From an uncultured Bacilli bacterium (GTDB lineage: Bacteria > Bacillota_I > Bacilli_A > RF39 > UBA660), in the NCBI GenBank assembly GCA_934097085.1, contig CAKONK010000017.1, forward strand, positions 1 to 19,482: a DNA stretch of 19,482 bases. Direction: 5' to 3'. The position numbers and the translations under genes are program-made. A model generated the notes under the pieces. The model had not been told where the DNA came from and searched no databases. It worked only from the letters and a program-made list of their open reading frames with translations. Below, one piece after another: positions 8,360-15,347 of this stretch. Every line of letters begins with the position of its first letter. The first letter of the stretch is position 1.

Positions 8360-8419
8360 TGTAAGGAAAAGATCCTTACATATAATAAAGTATCCACTTC
8401 CCCTATAATAAAGATACTT
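8360..8419 (+). repeat. Two stem-loops and a 10-bp direct repeat in the operon 3' tail (copy 1)
   Basis: The spacer after the dehydrogenase holds an 8-bp perfect stem TGTAAGGA/TCCTTACA (8360-8367 with 8373-8380, 5-nt loop). A second 7-bp stem follows, AAGTATC/GATACTT (8388-8394 with 8413-8419). The decamer TATAATAAAG occurs twice, at 8381-8390 and 8404-8413. No T-run follows either stem, so these are not classical terminators. They would lie in the 3' untranslated part of the operon mRNA, before the true terminator. Confidence 0.6.
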
Positions 8420-8444
8420 AATAAATGTCCCCTAACAAAAATAT

Positions 8445-8470
8445 GAAAAAGTCCTTAAGTGGACTTTTTC
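8445..8470 (+). terminator. Rho-independent terminator of the sugar operon
   Basis: Perfect 10-bp inverted repeat GAAAAAGTCC / GGACTTTTTC with a TTAAGT loop (8455-8460) ending in a T-run. The A-run on the 5' side makes it possibly bidirectional. It lies 131 bp after the dehydrogenase stop. The equivalent in copy 2 would start 17 bp beyond the window end. Confidence 0.85.
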
Positions 8471-8501
8471 ATTATGTTAAGGATGAAACTGCTTTGATTG
8501 A

Positions 8502-8531
8502 TTGACAATTATCAAATTATTTAAGTATATT
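8502..8531 (+). promoter_or_regulatory. Predicted sigma-70-type promoter of the AraC-family gene
   Basis: Consensus -35 TTGACA (8502-8507) and -10 TATATT (8526-8531) with an 18-bp spacer, 29 bp before the AraC-family start and just after the operon terminator. This places the AraC gene in its own transcription unit. Confidence 0.6.
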
Positions 8532-8560
8532 TAATCCATAAAGTGCGCAGGTGAACAGAC

Positions 8561-9475
8561 ATGAAAGATATCCATAATATTGAATTTTACAATGGAACCA
8601 AAGAAGAATTGCTTCCCGGTTTTGAAAAAGATTTTCCTTATATTGCTTCTAGGGCAGAGCTTGACAAGTATATAGAGTGTTATGTACCGTGGCACTGGCA
8701 CAGGACGGTGGAACTTTTTTATGTGGAAAGCGGTAGTATTGAGTATGATACGCCTAAAGGAAAAATGTTGTTTCCAGCTGGAAGTGGTGGCATGGTGAAT
8801 TCCAATGTGCTCCATATGACAAAAGCAATATCACAGCGTGAAAAGAATGTGCAGTTACTTCATATTTTTGATGTTTCCTTGCTTGCTGGAGAACAAGGGA
8901 GTAGGATTGAACAAAAATATATTGCACCTGTCATAACAGCTGTGCAGATTGAAATAATTCCACTTTTTCCAGGTAATAGAGAAGATGAAAGAATTTTAAA
9001 ACTGCTCATTGATTCTTTTCGTTTATCTAGTGAAGAATTTGGATATGAAATAAAACTACGAGAAGCTTTAGCTCAAATTTGGCTCATGCTTTTTGAGTTG
9101 TCTTCTTCTATGCGTGAAAAGAAAGATGGATATAGCAAAAGTAACGATAAGATAAAGTTGATGATGATATATATTCATGAACATTACAGAGAAAAAATAT
9201 CTATTCAAGATCTTGCTGCTGCGGCATATTTAAGTGAAAGGGAGTGTTATAGAGTGTTCCATGACTGTTTGCATATGACTCCTGTAGAGTATATTACATC
9301 TTACCGTCTTCAAGTTGCCTGTCAGATGTTGGCAAAGAGTCAGGAAACTGTTACTTTTATTAGCCATGAGTGCGGTTTGGGGAGTAGCAGTTATTTTGGA
9401 AAGGTCTTTAGGGAATATGCACATTGTTCACCAATAGAATACAGGAAAAAATGGCAGAATAGTGATATATATTGA
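8561..9475 (+). CDS. AraC/XylS-family transcriptional regulator
   Basis: A 304-aa protein with the two-part AraC layout. An N-terminal cupin-like sensor domain contains WHWH (44-47) and ELFYVESGSIEY, typical of sugar- or ligand-sensing members. The C-terminal double helix-turn-helix runs from about residue 213 (ISIQDLAAAAYLS) through the second helix region (FISHECGLGSSSYFGKVFRE) to PIEYRKKW near the end. Start ATG has Shine-Dalgarno AGGTGA at 8549-8554. The ligand is unknown. Its own promoter and the terminators on both sides of the block make it a separate unit, so it need not control the sugar operon. Codon and G use looks somewhat different from the operon, fitting a separate origin, but I did not compute this. 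Confidence 0.9.
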   Translation: MKDIHNIEFYNGTKEELLPGFEKDFPYIASRAELDKYIECYVPWHWHRTVELFYVESGSIEYDTPKGKMLFPAGSGGMVNSNVLHMTKAISQREKNVQLLHIFDVSLLAGEQGSRIEQKYIAPVITAVQIEIIPLFPGNREDERILKLLIDSFRLSSEEFGYEIKLREALAQIWLMLFELSSSMREKKDGYSKSNDKIKLMMIYIHEHYREKISIQDLAAAAYLSERECYRVFHDCLHMTPVEYITSYRLQVACQMLAKSQETVTFISHECGLGSSSYFGKVFREYAHCSPIEYRKKWQNSDIY

Positions 9476-9515
9476 CGGAATAGAAATATTTCCCTTATAA
9501 GTTATGCATTATAAT
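9472..9515 (+). promoter_or_regulatory. Possible promoter of the 79-aa gene
   Basis: TTGACG (9472-9477), overlapping the AraC-family stop codon, is followed after 18 bp by TATAAG (9496-9501). A full-consensus TATAAT also lies at 9510-9515 but without a good -35. Either could drive the small gene; co-transcription with the AraC-family gene is also possible. Confidence 0.35.
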
Positions 9516-9560
9516 GATACATGTAAAGAAAGTCAGAGATTTACAGGAGGTAAGCGTAAG

Positions 9561-9800
9561 ATGGTAAAACTGAACATTCTGAACATGAAAAACTTTTTAG
9601 ACACTGTCAATGCTTGTATTGGTAAAGTATATATGCTTTGCCCGAACGGTAAAAAAGAAAATATTAATGGGGAAGAAAAGATACAGGATAGTTTGTGGGG
9701 TCAATACTTTGAAAATAAAAACTGTCTATGCCTTATTTTAGAAATCCCAAATCCAACAGATTATGTGAATATTGTTTCATACTATGCTGGTGATTGTTAA
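9561..9800 (+). CDS. Small conserved protein of unknown function (79 aa)
   Basis: The start at 9561 is chosen over an earlier in-frame ATG (9504) because Shine-Dalgarno CAGGAGG (9544-9550) lies 10 bp before it. The product begins MVKLNILNMKNFLDTVNACIG and ends IVSYYAGDC; it is probably soluble, with five Cys and no signal peptide or membrane segment. From memory, very similar 77-80-aa proteins with the ends NILNMK and YYAGDC are widespread in gut Firmicutes, sometimes misannotated 'polyA polymerase' and often near integrative-element cargo. I could not check this. No function is known to me. A strong terminator follows directly. Confidence 0.8.
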   Translation: MVKLNILNMKNFLDTVNACIGKVYMLCPNGKKENINGEEKIQDSLWGQYFENKNCLCLILEIPNPTDYVNIVSYYAGDC

Positions 9801-9826
9801 TTAGTTTGTAAAAATTTCATTATAAA

Positions 9827-9862
9827 GGGGCTGTTTGTTTTATCTTGCAGCCCCGCCTTTTT
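9827..9862 (+). terminator. Rho-independent terminator after the 79-aa gene
   Basis: Seven-bp GC-rich stem GGGGCTG (9827-9833) / CAGCCCC (9848-9854) with a 14-nt loop, followed by GCC and a run of five T. It ends 26 bp after the small gene's stop codon. Confidence 0.88.
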
Positions 9863-9968
9863 GAAAAAATGTGAAGGAGTCATTATGGTATGATGTTCGT
9901 ACAGTGACGGTAGTAATCTATTGATTTAGCGATACATGTTTTTGATATAGAAATGGAAAGGTGGCAAC
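9863..9968 (+). other. Spacer with a stranded ribosome-binding site and two micro-ORFs
   Basis: AAGGAG (9874-9879) correctly precedes an ATG at 9885, but that frame reads ATG-GTA-TGA. An overlapping frame from 9890 gives only five codons before TGA (9905-9907). This looks like the start of a gene whose body has been lost or decayed, ahead of the HAD gene. A weak promoter-like pair, TTGATT (9921-9926) and GATATA (9944-9949), may serve the HAD gene. Confidence 0.4.
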
Positions 9969-10610
9969 ATGAAGTACAAGTACATTGTTTTTGATATTGA
10001 TGGTACTTTGATTGATACAGAATACGCAGTATTACATTCTTTACAAGAAACTATAAAGGAGTTGTCTGAAAGAGATATACCATGTTCTGAACTAAAATTT
10101 GCGTTAGGGATTACAGGGACAGATGCTTTAAAAAAGCTAGAGATAAAAGAAACTTCCTATGCGTTAGAATTATGGGATAAAAATATGCGTAACTATACAA
10201 ATACCATTAAAGTGTTCGATGGAATCATCGAATTGTTGAAAGAACTTCAAAGTCTTGATTATGAAATGGGGATTGTTACTTCAAAAACAAGAGAAGAATT
10301 TATACATGATTTTTGTCCATTTGGTATCAATCGCTATTTCAATACAATTATATGTGCAGATGATACACAAGAACATAAACCTAATGCAGCGCCAATTATA
10401 AAATATATGAAATTATCAAAAACAGAAAATAGTAAGGTACTTTATATTGGAGACAGCAAATATGATAGTAAATGTGCTGAAAATGCTGGAGTTGATTTTG
10501 CTTTAGCGGTATGGGGTAGTCATAATAAGCACATAAAAGCAAAATATTTTTTAGAAAGACCTGCTGACCTATTAACTGCTGTCACTTCAGAGAAATCGCA
10601 CTTGAGATAA
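9969..10610 (+). CDS. HAD-superfamily hydrolase, phosphoglycolate-phosphatase-like
   Basis: A 213-aa haloacid-dehalogenase-type phosphatase with all four motifs: nucleophile D9 and acid D11 in FDIDGT, T104 in GIVTSKT, K137 in EHKPN, and D162/D166 in YIGDSKYD. The region after motif I is helical, as in the cap of subfamily IA enzymes. Expected activity is Mg-dependent hydrolysis of a small phosphate ester; the substrate is unknown. Shine-Dalgarno AAAGGTGG (9957-9964) lies 4 bp before the start. The last residues (TSEKSHLR) are polar and the stop is followed in the same frame by an unrelated gene remnant, so the natural C-terminus may have been altered at a junction. Nothing visible ties it to the sugar pathway. 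Confidence 0.88.
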   Translation: MKYKYIVFDIDGTLIDTEYAVLHSLQETIKELSERDIPCSELKFALGITGTDALKKLEIKETSYALELWDKNMRNYTNTIKVFDGIIELLKELQSLDYEMGIVTSKTREEFIHDFCPFGINRYFNTIICADDTQEHKPNAAPIIKYMKLSKTENSKVLYIGDSKYDSKCAENAGVDFALAVWGSHNKHIKAKYFLERPADLLTAVTSEKSHLR

Positions 10611-10781
10611 AAGAGGGGAAAAGGAAGCTCAACCTTATGGAAATGGCATATTGATAAAGTGATTGATAAGAATTTCGATACTCATACATTTGAGATTGAT
10701 ATTAGAAAAGAAGATCATTTCTTGGATCTATATCGTCAATATCTTGATGAATTAAATTATTATGATGTGTTAAGTAAGTAG
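10611..10781 (+). pseudogene. C-terminal remnant of an unidentified gene
   Basis: Right after the HAD stop, the same frame stays open for 56 codons to TAG (10779-10781). From 10638 it reads as plausible charged protein (WKWHIDKVIDKNFDTH, then IRKEDHFLDLYRQYLDEL, ending YYDVLSK). There is no ATG in frame and no ribosome-binding site, and the stop codon lies in a proper terminator, as at the natural 3' end of a gene. I read it as the tail of a truncated gene, with the break near 10611-10640. I do not recognise the family. Confidence 0.55.
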
Positions 10782-10800
10782 TCCTAGTGGCTACTTTTTT
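10776..10800 (+). terminator. Rho-independent terminator after the gene remnant
   Basis: Stem AAGTAG (10776-10781) / CTACTT (10791-10796) plus CC/GG with one bulged T and a TAGT loop, ending in a run of six T (10795-10800). It overlaps the remnant's stop codon and separates the upstream block from the operon promoter region. Confidence 0.8.
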
Positions 10801-10897
10801 AATATATCAACATATATAAAACTTCTTTTAAATTATTGGTAAATAAGTCGACAGATAATTTATGAATCATTACAAAGCTCATAAGTAGCATTTATTT

Positions 10898-10957
10898 TAT
10901 AATTGTGTCGAATATTTTAAATAAAACAAAAAATGTGACGATTATTTTCGAATAAAA
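10898..10957 (+). promoter_or_regulatory. Presumed operon promoter -10 box and a pair of direct-repeat operators
   Basis: The 200-bp gap 10801-11000 has no gene. A consensus -10 TATAAT (10898-10903) has no good -35 at 17 bp. Immediately downstream are two imperfect direct repeats starting 30 bp apart, 10904-10926 and 10934-10957. Both read TGTG(T/A)CGA(A/T)TATTTT and end in AATAAAA. A three-helical-turn spacing over the expected transcription start is what a repressor or activator dimer site could look like. No sigma-54 -24/-12 element was found. The match for copy 1 lies outside the window. Confidence 0.4.
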
Positions 10958-11000
10958 ATTGTTTTATTTGGAATGTTTTTATACTAAAGGAGCAATGGAA

Positions 11001-13592
11001 ATGAGCACGGTAAGTAAAATATTAGAATACTTAAATCAACAAAGAATTAATTTTGATAATTTGGATGATTTTACTACGGTTAGTATTTCAGAGAAGCTTA
11101 TTATGTCAAGAACTTCAACTTCTGAATATTTAAATTCATTAGTTAAAGATGGAAAAGCGGTAAGAATCAAATCAAGACCAGTATATTATCTTTCGGTAAA
11201 GAAATTAGAAGAAGTATATAACTTAAAAATTGATGAATTTGAGTTTTTGTCTATCGACGCATTAAAGAGATATCTTGATACAAACGCAAACTATGTTAGA
11301 GACTTTGACTTTGCAATCGGATGTAATGGCAGTTTGATGATGCCAATATCTTCCTTAAAATCAGCTGTTTCTTACCCAACTTCTTTACCGGTTATTATTT
11401 TCGGTAAAAAAGGAACAGGAAAAAAGTATCTAGCTAAATTAGCTTTGGACTATTTGAAGAATAATAATCTTTGTGACAAAAAGTCAAAATTTATTTACTA
11501 TGATTTATCTAAAGAAAGCTTTGAAGATGTATTAATAGATATTAAAAAGAATGAAAAACAAATTCAAACAGGGTTAGTTTATCTAAATAGTGTGTCATCT
11601 TTATCTTTGAAACAACAAAAGGAATTGGCATTAACGATAGAGGCTATTGAAAAGTTGAAAATTATTGTATCTTCCGAACAAGATGCTGATTATCTTGAAC
11701 CAGAATTGTTGTTTGAAGTTCCGGTAAGAATAAGCCTTCCTTTATTTGTTGATAGATCAGAAGATGAAAAGAAACAGTTTGTTACTAATTTATTTAGAGA
11801 AGAAGAAAAGAAACTAAACAATACTTTTTTGATTTCTAGAAACTTATTAAATACATTAGCCAAAATAGATTATTCGAATAATATTGATGATTTAAAAAAG
11901 ACTATAGTAGCGGTTTGTGCAAATGCTTATGATAGAAATGCGAATCCGATTGAAGTTGATGTTAAACATTTGCCAGTAGAATTTTACAATTATGTATCTT
12001 TTATAAAGAAAGATGAATTAATTACTTTGGATATGTATGAAGCATCTTCATTTTGCGATAACGTTATTGATTATATGAATTTGTTACTGAACTACAATAA
12101 AGAACTTGGCGATGTTAAAGATTATGATGGTACTCGTAGCATTATGCGTCAGTTTTATGAGATGCTAGAAAAAACCGATTTGTATTCAGATGAAAAGATT
12201 CAGTTATATGAAAGAACACTTAGCGAGCTAATCAATAGTTTGGAACAAAACAGAGGAATAAATCTACCACTTAATAGTATTCATGTTCTTGCTAGATTAT
12301 TGATTTTGGAAGAGAATTCAAGATCACAACTTGCTAGATGGCAAAGCAAAGTACGCGAATCTTTAAGAAGTTTATTTGAAGATATTAAAACTAACTTGAT
12401 AAATGAATATATTTTAGAGGAAAAGATAGCAAATGCAGTACAAAATGGATTAAATATACAGCTGTCTATTGTCTCTAAAGTAATTATTATGCTAAATATT
12501 CATTACTTTAATTCAAATATAAAGAATCAAAAAATAACCGGAATTGTCTTGTCTCATGGAATCTCAACCGCTTCATCAATTGCGATTGCGGTTAATACTT
12601 TATTAGAATCTCAAGTTTTTGAGGCTATAGATATGTCACTTGACACTACTGTTGATGAAGTAGCTAATAGAGTGAATTTATTTGTTAAGAATAATCCATA
12701 TTTAACAGACATTGTTCTTTTGGTTGATATGGGTTCTTTAGAAAAACTAGACACATTGATTGAAAATAGAATAAATATTGGAATTATAAATAATGTTTCA
12801 ACCGCTACAGCTCTTAATGTTGGCAGTATGATTCTTCAAGAAAGAGAATTGGAGGAAATTCTTAAGAAGGCAGTTATTGAGTCAGCTTGTCATTATAAAT
12901 TGATTCATTCAAAACAATATGAAAGAGCGATCGTATTTGCTAGTGATACTGGCGTTCAAATATCTGAAAGATTAGTTTCTTTATTTAAGAAGTCTTTGCC
13001 TAAGAAAATTGATTTGGTTATGGTTGCTTATGATTATAAACAACTAAAAGAGATAAAAACTGAAGATGCTATTTTTCAAAAATATGATGTTGCGTTATTA
13101 ATTTCTTCAAAGGGTATTGATATTGGCAACGTCGACAATATTTCTCTTGAAGAAGTTATGAGTTTTGAGAAAAATGATGTTTTGAGAAAAGTCCTTGGTG
13201 ATTACTTGAATGAAGAGGAATTAGATTTGTTTGAGACAAAGCTATTGAAGAACTTTACTTTGGAGTCGATAGTAAATAATTTGACAATTCTAAATCCAAC
13301 TCGACTATTGGATGATGTTTCCATTTCGATTAATAATTTGCAACAAAGCTTAGGTCATCGTTTCAAACCAAATACCGTAATTGGAATTTCTATGCATGTT
13401 TGTTTTATGATCGAAAGGCTTATGACTCATAGTGAAATTCATGAGTCTGGCGAAGAAAGTGAATTTGAGGAAAATGAAAAGGATTTTATTTCTAATGTTA
13501 ATAAGTCTTTTGAAAGAATCTACTCAACTTATAACATTAAGATTCCAACTTCAGAAATGATTTATTTATTTGATTATATAAAGAACGATTAG
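11001..13592 (+). CDS. LevR/ManR-like PTS operon regulator with degenerate AAA+ domain (complete, copy 2)
   Basis: An 863-aa multidomain regulator resembling sigma-54-type PTS activators such as LevR. Order: winged-helix-like DNA-binding region (about 1-75); AAA+-like domain with P-loop GKKGTGKK (135-142) and the LPLFVDRSEDE segment; PRD1-like region with H428; mannose-IIA-like domain with H519 (LSHG); GatB-IIB-like domain in which S648 replaces the usual phospho-Cys; PRD2 with H799 (MHVCFMIERL). The Walker B region reads GLVYLNSV (191-198), lacking Asp-Glu, and no GAFTGA sigma-54 contact motif exists. It probably cannot work as a normal sigma-54 activator. PTS phosphorylation of the PRD and IIA-like domains would tune it. 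The start at 11001 has Shine-Dalgarno AAAGGAG (10986-10992) at 8 bp; in-frame ATGs at 10959 and 10995 are badly placed. Confidence 0.88.
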   Translation: MSTVSKILEYLNQQRINFDNLDDFTTVSISEKLIMSRTSTSEYLNSLVKDGKAVRIKSRPVYYLSVKKLEEVYNLKIDEFEFLSIDALKRYLDTNANYVRDFDFAIGCNGSLMMPISSLKSAVSYPTSLPVIIFGKKGTGKKYLAKLALDYLKNNNLCDKKSKFIYYDLSKESFEDVLIDIKKNEKQIQTGLVYLNSVSSLSLKQQKELALTIEAIEKLKIIVSSEQDADYLEPELLFEVPVRISLPLFVDRSEDEKKQFVTNLFREEEKKLNNTFLISRNLLNTLAKIDYSNNIDDLKKTIVAVCANAYDRNANPIEVDVKHLPVEFYNYVSFIKKDELITLDMYEASSFCDNVIDYMNLLLNYNKELGDVKDYDGTRSIMRQFYEMLEKTDLYSDEKIQLYERTLSELINSLEQNRGINLPLNSIHVLARLLILEENSRSQLARWQSKVRESLRSLFEDIKTNLINEYILEEKIANAVQNGLNIQLSIVSKVIIMLNIHYFNSNIKNQKITGIVLSHGISTASSIAIAVNTLLESQVFEAIDMSLDTTVDEVANRVNLFVKNNPYLTDIVLLVDMGSLEKLDTLIENRINIGIINNVSTATALNVGSMILQERELEEILKKAVIESACHYKLIHSKQYERAIVFASDTGVQISERLVSLFKKSLPKKIDLVMVAYDYKQLKEIKTEDAIFQKYDVALLISSKGIDIGNVDNISLEEVMSFEKNDVLRKVLGDYLNEEELDLFETKLLKNFTLESIVNNLTILNPTRLLDDVSISINNLQQSLGHRFKPNTVIGISMHVCFMIERLMTHSEIHESGEESEFEENEKDFISNVNKSFERIYSTYNIKIPTSEMIYLFDYIKND

Positions 13593-13604
13593 GGAGGGTT
13601 AGAT

Positions 13605-14021
13605 ATGATTAGATATTTATTCGCATCACATGGTCCTTTGGCTTCCGGGATGGCTGAAAGCGTGACATTTATCGCAGGAAAGGAAAAACATATTGACACA
13701 ATTTGTGCTTATATGGATCCAAGTGTTAGTTTGGCACAACAAATAGAAGATGTTTTTAATACTTATGATAGTAATGATGATGTTGTTGTCCTAACTGATT
13801 TATATGGTGGTTCAGTAAATAACGAGTTTGTAAATCTTTTACAAAAAAAGAAATTTTATTTGGTAGCTGGAATGTCTATGGCTTTAGCAATTCAAATGTT
13901 AATGACTTTAGATGAAAGCGACATAGAGAATAGTATCAAAAACGCGGTTAATGAAGGTAAAACATCGGTTATATACTGCAATGATCTTATAAAGAAAGAT
14001 AACGTTGAGGAAGATTTCTAA
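13605..14021 (+). CDS. PTS mannose-family EIIA component (copy 2)
   Basis: Identical 138-aa protein to the one at 2551-2967, with the same phospho-His H9 (ASHG) and the same 12-bp gap from the regulator. If both copies are real, identical IIA pools would serve both permease copies and would also compete with the regulator's IIA-like domain for phosphate from HPr. Confidence 0.94.
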   Translation: MIRYLFASHGPLASGMAESVTFIAGKEKHIDTICAYMDPSVSLAQQIEDVFNTYDSNDDVVVLTDLYGGSVNNEFVNLLQKKKFYLVAGMSMALAIQMLMTLDESDIENSIKNAVNEGKTSVIYCNDLIKKDNVEEDF

Positions 14022-14836
14022 TGGAACTATATCCAATGAATATCAATTATCGTTATTACGATTTAGAATATTTCTTTAAAACCTGTAATACCGAAAACTG
14101 TAGAAATGTAGAACTTTGGCTTTGTCCACAACACTTTTTAGTAAATGCCCAATATATGCAAGATGCTGATTTGTTATTGAAACTAATGAATAAATATAAC
14201 GTTAAGATTCAAGTTATATGTGGTGAACAAAATAATCCAAAGCCAAATAATATCGCTGCTAGAGATCCATTCTTAATCGAAAATACATATAAGTATTTCT
14301 GTAGAGTTGTAGATCTTGCCAGTCAAATAGGTGCAAAGATGATTTTGGTTACACCTGGTTGGAATTATTATGATGAAAATCCAGATGTTGCTAGAAAAAG
14401 ATCGATTTTGATGTTAAGAAGAATTGCCGATTATGCAAAGAATAAGAACATAAAGTTGGCAATGGAAACTATTTGGTCCAAATCATCTCTTGTGGCTAAT
14501 ACTATTTCAAAGGCTAAGGAAATACTTGATGGAGTAGATAGAGATAATTTTGGATTAACTATTGATTTTGGTGCAATGCATTATGCAAAAGAAACATTAA
14601 AAGATTGGTTTGAAACATTTCCGGGAAAGATATGGCATATTCATTTTGTCGATGGAAAGCCAACTGGGCATATGCCTTGGGGACTTGGAAATTTGAATAT
14701 GAATGATTATATTTCTTCTTTAAAGGGATATGAATATTCAGGTGGATTGTCTTTGGAATATGTGGATCCAGTTTCGTTTAAGGAACCTGAAAAATATTTA
14801 AGAAGTACAAAAGAGCTATTTAATAGCTGCATATAG
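14021..14836 (+). CDS. Sugar phosphate isomerase/epimerase, FrlC / tagatose-3-epimerase-like (copy 2)
   Basis: Identical 271-aa TIM-barrel protein to the one at 2967-3782, with metal ligands E149, D182, H208 and E246 intact. It starts in the one-base TAATG overlap with IIA. Other possible members of the fold are UlaE-type pentulose-phosphate epimerases and hydroxypyruvate isomerases. C3-epimerisation of a ketose or ketose phosphate is favoured because an FSA-type aldolase follows downstream. Confidence 0.84.
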   Translation: MELYPMNINYRYYDLEYFFKTCNTENCRNVELWLCPQHFLVNAQYMQDADLLLKLMNKYNVKIQVICGEQNNPKPNNIAARDPFLIENTYKYFCRVVDLASQIGAKMILVTPGWNYYDENPDVARKRSILMLRRIADYAKNKNIKLAMETIWSKSSLVANTISKAKEILDGVDRDNFGLTIDFGAMHYAKETLKDWFETFPGKIWHIHFVDGKPTGHMPWGLGNLNMNDYISSLKGYEYSGGLSLEYVDPVSFKEPEKYLRSTKELFNSCI

Positions 14837-14850
14837 AAAGGAGGAAGAAA

Positions 14851-15330
14851 ATGATTAAACTTTGTAGAGTTGATCACAGATTATTGCATGGACAAGTAGC
14901 TTTCACTTGGTGCAATTCAGTTAATGCTGATTGTATTTTGATTGCTAATGATGAGGTTGCATCTGATGAAATTCGTATGACAACTATGAGGTTGGCAAAA
15001 CCAACAGGAGTTAAGTTGGTAATTAAGGATATGAAGGATTCTATTAGTGCACTTAATTCTGGTGTAACTGATAAGTACAATCTTCTTATTGTGGTTGGCA
15101 ATGTCGCTGATGCATATAAATTAGCAACTGAATGTCCTTCAAGAATCAAATCAATTAATCTTGGTGGAACTATGAAAAAAGAAGATACTGTCAAATCATT
15201 TGGTCCTGCAGTTCATTTGAACAGTGATGAATTAATTTTGCTTAAGAAGTTAGTAGAAGATGGATGTGAAGTTGAAGTCCGTCAAACTGCTAAGGATAAA
15301 AAACTTGTAATTGAAAAGGCTGATCTATAG
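14851..15330 (+). CDS. PTS mannose-family EIIB component (copy 2)
   Basis: Identical 159-aa protein to the one at 3797-4276. The phospho-His H13 is in RLLHGQV. Shine-Dalgarno AAAGGAGG is at 14837-14844, directly after the epimerase stop. Confidence 0.94.
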   Translation: MIKLCRVDHRLLHGQVAFTWCNSVNADCILIANDEVASDEIRMTTMRLAKPTGVKLVIKDMKDSISALNSGVTDKYNLLIVVGNVADAYKLATECPSRIKSINLGGTMKKEDTVKSFGPAVHLNSDELILLKKLVEDGCEVEVRQTAKDKKLVIEKADL

Positions 15331-15347
15331 TAAAAGGAGGATAAACT

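Larger units (their letters stand above)
1..8428. repeat. Copy 1 of the 11,054-bp repeat unit (partial)
   Basis: This segment is the same as 11055-19482 at a constant shift of 11,054 bp. All encoded proteins are identical, and the spacers I compared (operon junctions, the 3' tail after the dehydrogenase) show no difference. It begins inside codon 19 of the regulator gene and stops 16 bp short of the operon terminator. Because the identity reaches the first base of the window, the true left edge of the repeat is not visible. Confidence 0.97.

Noticed and set aside
10980..10985. TATACT as the operon -10 box
   Set aside because: It directly abuts the Shine-Dalgarno, so the transcript would start at or after the ribosome-binding site.
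10959..11000. Earlier in-frame ATG starts (10959, 10995) for the regulator
   Set aside because: No ribosome-binding site precedes 10959, and 10995 is only 2 bp from AAAGGAG; 11001 has the right spacing and gives a family-like N-terminus.
10801..11000. Sigma-54 -24/-12 promoter for the operon
   Set aside because: No GG-N10-GC element with the TGGCAC/TTGC pattern was found by eye; the GG near 10970 lacks the matching GC.
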